Notes: generated by a model not told the origin, from the letters alone. Positions 16,360 to 24,839 are shown, counted from the first letter of the stretch. The stretch is 64,000 nt of DNA from Ponticoccus alexandrii (GCF_016806125.1 NZ_CP047166.1:1426001-1490000); one strand, 5' to 3'. Made by a program: numbers and translations.

Positions 16360-19300
16360 ATGGCTGACAGCGTGATCCAGGCCGGGTCTGAAATAGCAAT
16401 CCGAATTGATGCGAATCGAACCGATATTTCGCGTTTCGTCCGGCAGGGTGACGATCTGATCGTCGAGTTGCGCAACGGCGACCGGATCATCGTGGAGGGC
16501 TATCACGTACCCCATGAGAGCGGCTCCCTGCACAGCCTCGTCTTCGGGGATTCGCCGGAGGGCGAAGACGACGGAGAGCAGGCTGCCGCCGGTCTCGGCA
16601 TGAATATGGAAGATCAGGCGGCGCTGGCTGCAGCTGGTCTAAGCGGCCTGGGCCTGGCTCTGAGCGGCGGCGGGGGCGGTAGTGACGATGACGACCCGAC
16701 CGACGGTACCGACCCGACCGACGGCACCGATCCGACCGATGGTACCGATCCGACCGACGGCACCGATCCGACCGACGGCACCGATCCGACCGACGGCACC
16801 GATCCGACCGACGGCACCGATCCGACCGACGGCACCGATCCGACCGACGGCACCGATCCGACTGACGGTACCGATCCGACTGACGGTACCGACCCGACTG
16901 ACGGCACCGATCCGACCGACGGCACCGACCCGACTGACGGTACCGATCCGACTGACGGCACCGATCCGACTGACGGTACCGACCCGACTGACGGTACCGA
17001 TCCGACCGACGGCACCGATCCGACCGACGGTACCGATCCGACCGACGGTACCGATCCGACCGACGGTACCGATCCGACCGACGGTACCGATCCGACCGAC
17101 GGTACCGATCCGACCGACGGCACCGATCCGACCGACGGTACCGATCCGACCGACGGTACCGATCCGACCGACGGTACCGATCCGACCGACGGTACCGATC
17201 CGACCGACGGTACCGATCCGACCGACGGTACCGATCCGACCGACGGTACCGATCCGACCGACGGTACCGATCCGACCGACGGTACCGATCCGACCGACGG
17301 CACCGATCCGACCGACGGTACCGATCCGACCGACGGTACCGATCCGACCGACGGCACGGACCCGACCGACGGCACCGACCCGACCGACGGTACCGACCCG
17401 ACCGACGGTACCGATCCGACTGACGGCACGGACCCGACTGACGGCACGGACCCGACTGACGGCACCGATCCGACCGACGGCACGGACCCGACTGACGGTA
17501 CCGATCCGACTGACGGCACCGATCCGACCGACGGTACCGACCCGACTGACGGCACCGATCCGACCGACGGCACCGATCCGACTGACGGCACGGACCCGAC
17601 CGACGGCACGGACCCGACCGACGGCACGGACCCGACCGACGGCACCGACCCGACCGACGGCACCGATCCGACCGACGGCACGGACCCGACCGATGGTACT
17701 GATCCGACTGACGGCACAGTTGAGCAAGGCTTCCTTGACCCGATCATCGGCGATGAAGGTCTGCTCGGAGATCTGACCGGCAACGATGGCCTTCTCGGCG
17801 ACATCACCGGCTCGGATGGTCTGCTTGGGGATCTTGTGGGCAGCGACGGGGCTCTTGGTGACCTCGGCGAAGAGCTCCTCGGTCAACCCATCCTCGGGGA
17901 CGGAACCGTTGACCCGGATACCGGGCTTCTGGACGGCGTGGTTTCCGACGACGGCCTTCTGGGCGACCTGACCGGCAATGACGGCGTGCTTGGAGACATC
18001 ACCGGCTCGGATGGGTTGCTGGGAGATCTGGTCGGCAACGATGGGCTCCTGGGCGACGTCACCGGCAGCGACGGCCTGGTGGGTGAGCTGACGGGCACCG
18101 GTCTGCTGGGCGACACCGGTGAGGACGGATCCGAAGGCGGTGGTCTGCTCGACGGTGTGCTGGGTGAAGATGGCCTCTTGGGCGGTCTGCTCGGCGGCGA
18201 CGGCGGCGGTCTGACCGACGGTCTGCTGGGTGAGGACGGCCTCGTGGGCGGTCTGCTCGGTGGCGAAGACGGTGGTCTGCTCGACGGCGTGCTGGGTGAA
18301 GATGGCCTCGTAGGCGGTCTGCTCGGCGACGCGGGGGATGGCCTGCTCGACGGTGTCATCGCTGATGGCGGCCTTCTGGGCGATCTGACCGGAAACGAGG
18401 GCGTTCTCGGCGACGTCACTGGCTCGGATGGTCTGCTCGGCGATCTGGTCGGCGATGACGGGCTTCTGTCGGATGTCACCGGCAGTGATGGCCTGGTCGG
18501 CTCTTTGACAGGCAGCGGTCTGCTTGGAGACGACACGGTTACCGGCGGTGGCCTGACCGACGGCTTGCTGGGTGATGACGGCCTCGTTGGCGGTCTGCTC
18601 GGTGGCGAAGACGGTGGTCTGCTCGACGGCGTGCTGGGTGATGACGGCCTCGTTGGCGGTCTGCTCGGTGGCGAAGACGGTGGTCTGCTCGACGGCGTGC
18701 TGGGTGATGACGGCCTCGTTGGTGGTCTGCTCGGTAGCGAAGACGGTGGTCTGCTCGACGGCGTGCTGGGTGAAGATGGCCTCGTTGGTGGTCTGCTCGA
18801 CGGCGTGCTGGGTGATGACGGCCTCGTTGGTGGTCTGCTCGGTAGCGAAGACGGTGGTCTGCTCGACGGCGTGCTGGGTGATGACGGCCTCGTTGGTGGT
18901 CTGCTCGGTAGCGAAGACGGTGGTCTGCTCGACGGCGTGCTGGGTGATGACGGCCTCGTTGGTGGTCTGCTCGGTAGCGAAGACGGTGGTCTGCTCGACG
19001 GCGTGCTGGGTGATGACGGCCTCGTTGGTGGTCTGCTCGGTAGCGAAGACGGTGGTCTGCTCGACGGCGTGCTGGGTGATGACGGCCTCGTTGGTGGTCT
19101 GCTCGGTAGCGAAGACGGTGGTCTGCTCGACGGCGTGCTGGGTGATGACGGCCTCGTTGGTGGTCTGCTCGGTAGCGAAGACGGTGGTCTGCTCGACGGC
19201 GTGCTGGGTGATGACGGCCTCGTTGGTGGTCTGCTCGGTAGCGAAGACGGTGGTCTGCTCGACGGCGTGCTGGGTGATGACGGCCTCGTTGGTGGTCTGC

Positions 19301-19539
19301 TCGGTAGCGAAGACGGTGGTCTGCTCGACGGCGTGCTGGGTGATGACGGCCTCGTTGGCGGTCTGCTCGGTAGCGAAGACGGTGGTCTGCTCGACGGCGT
19401 GCTGGGTGATGACGGCCTCGTTGGTGGTCTGCTCGGTAGCGAAGACGGTGGTCTGCTCGACGGCGTACTGGGTGATGACGGTCTCGTGGGCGGTCTGCTC
19501 GGCGGACTGTCAGGAATTGGTTCCGAAGACGTCGCCTGA
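16360..19539 (+). CDS. Large BapA-prefix adhesin with 57 hexapeptide and many 22-residue repeats
   Basis: 1059 residues. The prefix at about 1-110 (RQGDDLIVELRNGDRIIVEGYH) matches the proteins at 3019 and 14227. A Gly/Ala patch is followed by exactly 57 DPTDGT hexapeptides, then a region of DGLLGDVTGSDG-type repeats and finally a near-perfect array of 22-residue units (GDDGLVGGLLGSEDGG core). The C terminus LGGLSGIGSEDVA resembles the other repeat proteins. There is no Cys and few basic residues after the prefix. An AGAGGAA ribosome site lies 7 bases from the ATG. It is a probable T1SS-exported adhesin or biofilm matrix protein with a strongly acidic extended stalk. Copy-number differences from the protein at 14227 suggest repeat-length variation between strains. 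Confidence 0.88.
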   Translation: MADSVIQAGSEIAIRIDANRTDISRFVRQGDDLIVELRNGDRIIVEGYHVPHESGSLHSLVFGDSPEGEDDGEQAAAGLGMNMEDQAALAAAGLSGLGLALSGGGGGSDDDDPTDGTDPTDGTDPTDGTDPTDGTDPTDGTDPTDGTDPTDGTDPTDGTDPTDGTDPTDGTDPTDGTDPTDGTDPTDGTDPTDGTDPTDGTDPTDGTDPTDGTDPTDGTDPTDGTDPTDGTDPTDGTDPTDGTDPTDGTDPTDGTDPTDGTDPTDGTDPTDGTDPTDGTDPTDGTDPTDGTDPTDGTDPTDGTDPTDGTDPTDGTDPTDGTDPTDGTDPTDGTDPTDGTDPTDGTDPTDGTDPTDGTDPTDGTDPTDGTDPTDGTDPTDGTDPTDGTDPTDGTDPTDGTDPTDGTDPTDGTDPTDGTDPTDGTDPTDGTDPTDGTDPTDGTDPTDGTDPTDGTVEQGFLDPIIGDEGLLGDLTGNDGLLGDITGSDGLLGDLVGSDGALGDLGEELLGQPILGDGTVDPDTGLLDGVVSDDGLLGDLTGNDGVLGDITGSDGLLGDLVGNDGLLGDVTGSDGLVGELTGTGLLGDTGEDGSEGGGLLDGVLGEDGLLGGLLGGDGGGLTDGLLGEDGLVGGLLGGEDGGLLDGVLGEDGLVGGLLGDAGDGLLDGVIADGGLLGDLTGNEGVLGDVTGSDGLLGDLVGDDGLLSDVTGSDGLVGSLTGSGLLGDDTVTGGGLTDGLLGDDGLVGGLLGGEDGGLLDGVLGDDGLVGGLLGGEDGGLLDGVLGDDGLVGGLLGSEDGGLLDGVLGEDGLVGGLLDGVLGDDGLVGGLLGSEDGGLLDGVLGDDGLVGGLLGSEDGGLLDGVLGDDGLVGGLLGSEDGGLLDGVLGDDGLVGGLLGSEDGGLLDGVLGDDGLVGGLLGSEDGGLLDGVLGDDGLVGGLLGSEDGGLLDGVLGDDGLVGGLLGSEDGGLLDGVLGDDGLVGGLLGSEDGGLLDGVLGDDGLVGGLLGSEDGGLLDGVLGDDGLVGGLLGSEDGGLLDGVLGDDGLVGGLLGGLSGIGSEDVA
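16693..17718 (+). repeat. 18-bp tandem array, 57 copies (DPTDGT hexapeptide)
   Basis: The 1026-base tract is exactly 57 copies of the 18-bp unit with no amino-acid change. Synonymous variants cluster: a long homogeneous block near 17020-17340 differs from both flanks, indicating local homogenisation. Confidence 0.97.
18811..19470 (+). repeat. 66-bp tandem array, ten near-identical copies
   Basis: Units start every 66 bases from 18811 to 19471, encoding a 22-residue repeat made of two 11-residue halves. Only isolated synonymous differences are seen. Three more diverged units and one 14-residue deletion unit precede the array (about 18570-18810). Confidence 0.95.
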
Positions 19540-19596
19540 TCCACTCACGGACAAGGAACCCCTACCTGCTCCGTACCCCCCAGGCGGGGCAGGTCT

Positions 19597-19628
19597 CCGG
19601 ACAGGGCGAAACCACCCGCCCTGTCCGG
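19597..19628 (+). terminator. Hairpin between the largest adhesin and the receiver gene
   Basis: A perfect 12-bp stem (19597-19608 with 19617-19628) with an 8-base loop stands 58 bp after the adhesin stop and 38 bp before the next start. It is followed by an A-rich rather than T-rich stretch. It likely limits readthrough into the regulator. Confidence 0.7.
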
Positions 19629-19666
19629 GATAAAGAAAAGAGAATTTGTACCAACAGGAGCTGGAC

Positions 19667-20659
19667 GTGAAAATTCTTGCAGTAGACGACAGTCCGATTT
19701 CCCGCGACTTGCTGCCCGTTTTGTTTTCCAGTTCCGATTTCCCCCCCCTTCATGTCGCCGAAAGCGGAGCCGCTGCGCTGGCGATTCTCGGCAACAGCGA
19801 TCAGTTGTTCGATTGCCTGATCCTCGATATCGAAATGCCCGGTATGGATGGCATCGAGCTGTGTAGCCGTGTCCGGCAACTGGCCCGCTATCGCGACGTC
19901 CCGATCATCATGCTGACGGCGCGCGACGATGCTCAAACCATCGAAACCGCATTTGCCGCGGGGGCCAACGACTACATCCTTAAAAGCGCGGCGGCCAAGG
20001 AACTGGTCGGACGTGTGCACGTCGCGCAACGCATGTTGCGCCGCAACGCGTGCAAGATCCTGTCGAGCAAGGATCTGGCAAAAGGCGAGGCAACGCCCCT
20101 GTCGCGCACGGGCAAGCACAGCTTTGCCCTGGCGGACAGCCTTCTGGTCGAGGGCGTGGACAGGCTGATCCTGCCGTTCTCGCTGGGTAACTATTTGACC
20201 CAGCTGCCGGCCGAAGCCCTCGCGGGCACCCGGATCTTCGGTGTTCAGATCGAGGACCCGGTCCGCCACTATCATGACAACACGACCCGGAACTTCGCAA
20301 CCATCCTGGCCCGGGTCGCCAAGGGAATCTGCGCCACCGTCGAGACGGACCGGCTGCTGATGTCCTACGTCGGCGGCGGCGCGTTTTATTGCATCGCGCG
20401 CGACATCGTCGGTGAACAGCCGCAGGAATACGAAGCGGGCATCAACCGGTATCTCGACACCTGCGCGTCCGCGAGCGTTCTGGCGGCGCTGCAATCGGTC
20501 AGTGTCTGCGTCAGCGCTCTGGTTGCCCCGAGTGCCCGCCGCGGACAGCGTGTGCGTGTTTCCTTTGATCGTGTGAAGGACCGTGTAAACGCTCGGGTAA
20601 GGATGGATGGGGTACAACACAAACCGGAAATGGAAGGGGAGAGGACAATATGGCAGTGA
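19667..20659 (+). CDS. Receiver-domain protein with degenerate GGDEF-like C terminus
   Basis: 330 residues from a GTG start with CAGGAG six bases upstream (an in-frame TTG at 19646 has no such site). The receiver domain has the acidic pair in AVDDS, phosphoacceptor Asp54 in LILDIEMPGMDG and Lys106 in YILKSA. The C-terminal part (about 150-300) contains LLMSYVGGGAFYCIARD, which sits where diguanylate cyclases have GGDEF but lacks the catalytic Asp-Glu-Phe. It may be a catalytically dead sensor, or a cyclase-fold adaptor, controlling the adjacent adhesins. Assignment of the C-terminal fold is by pattern only. Confidence 0.8.
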   Translation: MKILAVDDSPISRDLLPVLFSSSDFPPLHVAESGAAALAILGNSDQLFDCLILDIEMPGMDGIELCSRVRQLARYRDVPIIMLTARDDAQTIETAFAAGANDYILKSAAAKELVGRVHVAQRMLRRNACKILSSKDLAKGEATPLSRTGKHSFALADSLLVEGVDRLILPFSLGNYLTQLPAEALAGTRIFGVQIEDPVRHYHDNTTRNFATILARVAKGICATVETDRLLMSYVGGGAFYCIARDIVGEQPQEYEAGINRYLDTCASASVLAALQSVSVCVSALVAPSARRGQRVRVSFDRVKDRVNARVRMDGVQHKPEMEGERTIWQ

Positions 20660-20856
20660 TTTCGTTCATGGTCGGCAGCGTGGTTGCCCTGGTGGCCGCC
20701 ATTCTCTGTTTCGCTTTCTCGGATATGGGGATTGGCGGGGCTCTGATGGTCTATCTCGGCGGCGGGACGGTTCTGGGAACCCTCTTGACGCTGGCTGGCA
20801 GCGGCCTCTTCAGCGAGCCGGCCACTCCTTTTGAACTGGCTTCGGACCGGCACTGA
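20650..20856 (+). CDS. Small two-helix membrane protein
   Basis: 68 residues. Two hydrophobic segments (about 3-24 and 28-50) are rich in Gly, Ala, Leu and Val, followed by a short polar tail. A GGGGAGAGG site precedes the ATG, which overlaps the last ten bases of the receiver gene, so the two are probably co-transcribed and coupled. No family is recognised. Confidence 0.7.
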   Translation: MAVISFMVGSVVALVAAILCFAFSDMGIGGALMVYLGGGTVLGTLLTLAGSGLFSEPATPFELASDRH

Positions 20857-21377
20857 ACCTTGACAATGTCGGGCCGGGGCTGATCCTGTGCCACTGACAA
20901 CAGGCCGGACCGCTGGGCGAGTGTCGCGATGCCATACGGGGCTTGGCACGCGGTAAGGGCTTTGGGCCTTGCGATTCCTGGCGGCAGGTCCGGCACCATG
21001 GCAGTGCAAGACATGACCACGTGATGACAGCGTGACCTTTGGCATGCCGCGTAGGATGCCCGGGCAGGGTGGTTGCTGTGCCGTCTGTGGATCGGAATGG
21101 ACCCATCGTGCAGGGCCGGTGCCCGGTGGCGGCGGGCAAGCTGTCAATGCCGCTCCCCAAGGCCCCGACGGCACTTTACGGCGGGGGCGGGTATGACGAC
21201 GACGGGCGCAGACCATTTTCCGGTCGCTTGCAACCTGCCACAGCGCCTCTCTGCGCCGAAAGCGGCATCGCCAAACCTCTTTCGAAGTATGCGGCCCTCC
21301 AGAAGGTGCTGCAGGCGGCCCGCTTGGGGACAGGCCACGCGCAAAGCGCAGTGTCCCGTCCTGCGCCCCCTTCGGTC
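20857..21377. other. 521-bp intergenic region with no recognised feature
   Basis: Between the small membrane gene and the 3' end of phnM. I found no convincing gene, RNA or hairpin. Open frames here lack ribosome sites and are composition artefacts. Confidence 0.5.
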
Positions 21378-22571
21378 TCAGGCCACGCGGGCGCCCCGGC
21401 TCCATGCGCCGCGCAGGATCGGGGCGGAGCCCCGGCGGCTGACCCGCAGCAGATCGGCGCGCAGCCCCGGTTCCAGCCAGCCCCGGTCGGACAGGCCGGC
21501 GACGCGCGCCGGGTTGCCGGTGACGCAGGCCACCGCGCGCGGAAGGTCGTCCCACAGCTCTGCCAGCCGGAAGGCCGACAACAGCAGCGCCGCCGGAACG
21601 TAGTCCGAGGACACGATGTCCAGCAAACCCGCCTTCGCCAGTTCCGCTGCCGCGACATTGCCGGAATGCGAGCCGCCCCGGATCAGGTTCGGCGCGCCCA
21701 TCATCACCGCGATGCCCGCGTCCCGGCAGGCCTGCGCCGCCTCCAGCGTCGTCGGAAACTCGGCAAAGCCGACGCCGATCTCGGCCGAGCGCGCGACCTG
21801 TTCCGCCGTGGTGTCGTCATGGCTGGCAAGGACCGCGCCAAGCCGCCGCGCCTCTGTCACGGCACCGGCCTCGTGGGCGGCACCGTAGCGCGCCTGCATC
21901 CGCTTCAGGTTGGCGACATGCTCGGCGAATTCGAGGTCGTTCATGTTGCGTTTCTTCGCCTGATAGGCCCGCAGCGCGGTCAGGTCGCGGAACTGGCGCT
22001 GGCCGGGCGTGTGATCCATCAGCGAAACAAGGCCGACGCGATCCTCGGGCCCGAAATCCGCCAGTTCCTGCAACAGCGTCTCGGAACAGATCTCGGCGCG
22101 CAGGTGGATGAAATGGCTGATCTTCAGGTCGCCGGCGGCGCGGGCCTCCAGCAGTTCCGTCGCCAGCTTTCGGGCATAGGGATCGTAGCGCCCCTTGCCG
22201 GTGCCAAGCGTGGACCCGACCCGCAGCGCGTCGAAGACCGTGGTGATCCCGGTCGAGGCCAGTTCCGCGTCATGCGCCAGAAGCGCGGGCAGATGCGGCC
22301 AGTCGACCTCGGGGCGGGGTTCGAGGTGACGCTCGATATTGTCGGTGTGCAGCTCGACCAGTCCCGGCATCACCAGATCGCCGCGGCAGTCGATGGCGCC
22401 CTTCGGCGCGGCGCCCGTCGTGATCCCCGCGATTACGCCGTTTTCTACGACAAGGTGGCCGTCGATCATGCGGTCCGGCAGGACCAGTTGCGCATTGGCG
22501 AGGCACAGGCTTTCTGCCATCAGGGCGTCACGGTCCTCGGGCAGCACGTCGGGAGAGAAAGGGGAGTTCAT
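21378..22571 (-). CDS. phnM: PhnM, ribose-1-methylphosphonate 5-triphosphate diphosphohydrolase
   Basis: An amidohydrolase-fold enzyme of the C-P lyase pathway that removes pyrophosphate from the triphosphate-ribose-phosphonate made by PhnGHIL. It has the metal-binding motif HTDNIERHLEPRP, then HDDTT and SDYVP typical of PhnM. With the ATG at 22571 it has 397 residues; an internal ATG at 22520 (380 residues) begins closer to the usual family start (SLCLANAQLVLPDRM). The upstream start codon overlaps the divergent DUF1045 start in a CATG tetranucleotide and has no good ribosome site, so the inner start is a real alternative. Confidence 0.93.
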   Translation of the reverse strand: MNSPFSPDVLPEDRDALMAESLCLANAQLVLPDRMIDGHLVVENGVIAGITTGAAPKGAIDCRGDLVMPGLVELHTDNIERHLEPRPEVDWPHLPALLAHDAELASTGITTVFDALRVGSTLGTGKGRYDPYARKLATELLEARAAGDLKISHFIHLRAEICSETLLQELADFGPEDRVGLVSLMDHTPGQRQFRDLTALRAYQAKKRNMNDLEFAEHVANLKRMQARYGAAHEAGAVTEARRLGAVLASHDDTTAEQVARSAEIGVGFAEFPTTLEAAQACRDAGIAVMMGAPNLIRGGSHSGNVAAAELAKAGLLDIVSSDYVPAALLLSAFRLAELWDDLPRAVACVTGNPARVAGLSDRGWLEPGLRADLLRVSRRGSAPILRGAWSRGARVA

Positions 22572-23250
22572 GTCATACGCTCGCTTTGCAATCTACTATT
22601 TGCCGCCCGAGGGGGCGCTGTCCAGCTTCGGCGCCCGCTGGCTGGGCTGGGATGTCCTGACCGGCAGGGTGGCGCCGCACTGGCCCGAGCCGGGGCTGGA
22701 GACGGTGACGCAGACGCCCCGGAAATACGGTTTCCACGCCACGCTGAAGCCGCCCTTCCGGCTGGTAGACGGGCAGACACCCGAGGCGCTGGACAAGGCG
22801 GTCGCGGCCATGGCAGCGGGCTGTGCGCCCGCCCGGGCCGAGGCGCTCGAGGTCGCGCGGATTGGCAGCTTTCTGGCGCTGGTCCCGCGGGGCGACACCG
22901 CGCAGATCGCGCGGGTCGCGGCAACCTGCGTCGAGGCGCTGGACGCCTTCCGCGCGCCCGCCACCGAGGCAGAGCTGGCCCGCCGCCGCGCGGCCCGGCT
23001 GACGCCTGAACAGGAGGCGCTGCTGTCGCGCTGGGGCTATCCCTACGTGATGCAGGCCTTCCGCTTTCACATGACGCTGACCGGCCGCCTTGATCCGCAG
23101 GACCGTGCGGCCTGGCAGGACAGCGTCGCCCGGCACCTGCCGCCGCTGCCGCAGCCCTTCGTGCTGGACCAGGTGGCGCTGGTCGGGGAACGCGCCGATG
23201 GCCGGTTCGAGCTGATCCACCGCTACCCCCTCACCGGCTGCAGCGCCTGA
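22570..23250 (+). CDS. DUF1045 / 2H-phosphoesterase-like phosphonate metabolism protein
   Basis: 226 residues. It carries two HxT motifs, HATLKPPF near residue 57 and HMTLTG near 174, spaced as in the 2H phosphoesterase superfamily, which acts on 2',3'- or 1,2-cyclic phosphates. This family (DUF1045) is routinely found in alphaproteobacterial phn loci. No phnP is visible in the window, so it may replace PhnP in opening 5-phosphoribosyl 1,2-cyclic phosphate (inference). The ATG follows GGGGAG, and it is the only gene here besides phnF on the plus strand. Its 3' end overlaps phnN by 28 bp. Confidence 0.85.
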   Translation: MSYARFAIYYLPPEGALSSFGARWLGWDVLTGRVAPHWPEPGLETVTQTPRKYGFHATLKPPFRLVDGQTPEALDKAVAAMAAGCAPARAEALEVARIGSFLALVPRGDTAQIARVAATCVEALDAFRAPATEAELARRRAARLTPEQEALLSRWGYPYVMQAFRFHMTLTGRLDPQDRAAWQDSVARHLPPLPQPFVLDQVALVGERADGRFELIHRYPLTGCSA

Positions 23251-23768
23251 AGGGCCCGGGCCACGGTCGCGGGCAGGGGGCCGTCGTTCGATACGGTGAC
23301 CACTGGCACCCCCTCGGGCAGGGCGAAGGGCGCGCGCGCCAGGCGCCGGGCGATCTCTTCAGGGGTCTCGCGGTTGCGGGCCGACAACCGCGCCGCCAGC
23401 GTCTCTGGCCGCGCCGTCAGATGCAGCACGGTCAGACGCGGAAAGAGCGCCTGCGCCTCCGGCAACACGCCGCGGGACAGGTTGGCCAGCCGGTCCTGTC
23501 CGGCCTGCACCTGCGTGAGGGTGTCCTGCGGGATGCCGTAGTGCAGCCCATGCGCCTCCCAGTGCAGGCAGAAGGCCCCGGCGGCGCGGCGCGCTTCGAA
23601 GGCCTCGACCGAGACGGCCTCGCAATCCTCGCCACCCGCCCCGGGCGCGCGGGTGATCACCCGCCGGACCCGTAGCAGCCCGGGACAGGCGGCGCAAAGC
23701 GCCTCCATCACGCTGTCCTTGCCGACGCCCGACGGCCCGACCACGGCGATCAGCCGCCCCTTGCCCAT
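23223..23768 (-). CDS. phnN: PhnN, ribose 1,5-bisphosphate phosphokinase
   Basis: 181 residues, close to the E. coli length. It makes PRPP from ribose 1,5-bisphosphate, returning the C-P lyase product to metabolism. P-loop VVGPSGVGKDS lies at the N terminus, with the guanylate-kinase-like RRVITR segment after it. The ATG shares one base with the phnL stop (TGATG), showing coupling. The 3' end overlaps the convergent DUF1045 gene. Confidence 0.93.
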   Translation of the reverse strand: MGKGRLIAVVGPSGVGKDSVMEALCAACPGLLRVRRVITRAPGAGGEDCEAVSVEAFEARRAAGAFCLHWEAHGLHYGIPQDTLTQVQAGQDRLANLSRGVLPEAQALFPRLTVLHLTARPETLAARLSARNRETPEEIARRLARAPFALPEGVPVVTVSNDGPLPATVARALQALQPVRG

Positions 23769-24451
23769 CACGCCGCCCGCGCCGGGGTGAACCCGGTCAC
23801 GTCGATCTCGCGGTCGCAGACCCGGTGCCGGGCCTCGGCGTCGTGGAAGATGCCGACGACCGCCGCGCCGCGCGCCTTGGCCGCCTCGATCAGGTCCAGC
23901 ACCACGGCGCGGTTGGTGGCGTCCAGACTCGCGGTCGGCTCGTCCAGCAAGAGCGCCGGGTAGGGATGGGCAAAGCCGCGCGCAATATTGACCCGCTGCT
24001 GTTCGCCCCCGGAAAAGGTCGTGGGCGACAGGTCCCAAAGCCGCTCGGGGATGTTCAGGCGGGCCAGCAGGCTGCGGGCCTGTGCCTCGGCCTCCTGCCC
24101 GGCCACTCCCAGCGCCCGTAAGGGGTCCGCCACCACCTGCAGCGTCGGCACACGTGGCACGACGCGCAGGAACTGGCTGACGTAGCCCAGCACCTCGCGG
24201 CGCAGCGCGATGATCTCGCGCGGCTCGGCCTGGACCAGGTCGACATCCCCGATCCGGATCGACCCCGAGGCCGCCCGGTAGTTGCCGTAAAGCATGCGCA
24301 TCAGCGTCGACTTCCCGGCCCCCGAAGCCCCGGTCAGCGCCACGCATTCGCCGGGCTGCACCGTAAACGACGCCCCCTGCATCACCCGGATCACCACGCC
24401 GCCCTGATTGTGCAGCACGAACTGCTTCGACACGTCCCTGACTTCGATCAT
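23768..24451 (-). CDS. phnL: PhnL, ABC-type ATPase of the C-P lyase complex
   Basis: 227 residues from the ATG at 24451, which gives the family length; an ATG 33 bases upstream adds a non-conserved stretch. Walker [11 protein letters not shown], signature FSGGEQQR, Walker [11 protein letters not shown] and the H-loop in FHDAE are present. PhnL is needed with PhnGHI to couple phosphonate to ATP-derived ribose triphosphate and is not a transporter subunit. It is followed immediately by phnN. Confidence 0.94.
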   Translation of the reverse strand: MIEVRDVSKQFVLHNQGGVVIRVMQGASFTVQPGECVALTGASGAGKSTLMRMLYGNYRAASGSIRIGDVDLVQAEPREIIALRREVLGYVSQFLRVVPRVPTLQVVADPLRALGVAGQEAEAQARSLLARLNIPERLWDLSPTTFSGGEQQRVNIARGFAHPYPALLLDEPTASLDATNRAVVLDLIEAAKARGAAVVGIFHDAEARHRVCDREIDVTGFTPARAA

Positions 24452-24839
24452 CGCACCGCCTCGCATTTTGCAGCCTCTGGCCATTCTACCGCCGACCCGC
24501 CGGGCCGCCCCGGCGCGGGCCGGTCTGGCCCCCCCGTAGCGCCCAGCGACGCGGCCGAAGGGACCCCGGGCATCGCCCCTTTCCGTGTTTCTTCTTGGTC
24601 CAAATACCTCAAAACGACATCTCCATCCTGCAAGCCGGTTGCGAAGAGGCGCCGACCGGCCGCCTCCCGGCAGCGAGGGCCGGTCCCGGCGGCAGGCGTC
24701 TGCCGGTCCGTGCCGCGCCCGGTTCAGGGCGCCGCGCCACGCCGGAGCACCGCAGGCCTTCCGGGCCTTGCCCCGGCGCGGATCGCCGGTCTTCGCGCCG
24801 CTGCGCTTTGTCTCTGTCCTGATAGGCCACAGCGAGATC
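24452..24839. other. 388-bp gap between phnK and phnL with a dispersed intergenic element
   Basis: No gene is seen. On the minus strand, 24610 to 24587 reads GAGGTATTTGGACCAAGAAG, closely resembling the element at 52446-52468. The surrounding DNA is GC-rich with small inverted repeats. The gap interrupts an otherwise tightly overlapping operon and may hold an internal promoter or processing site. Confidence 0.5.

Noticed and set aside
16614-19544. Long minus-strand frames and second plus-strand frames across the adhesin repeats
   Set aside because: An 18- or 66-bp unit without stops is open in every frame; synonymous drift fits only the annotated frame.
21039-23009. 656-residue plus-strand frame across the phnM region
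   Set aside because: It is antisense to phnM, which has clear active-site motifs, and no recognisable protein appears.
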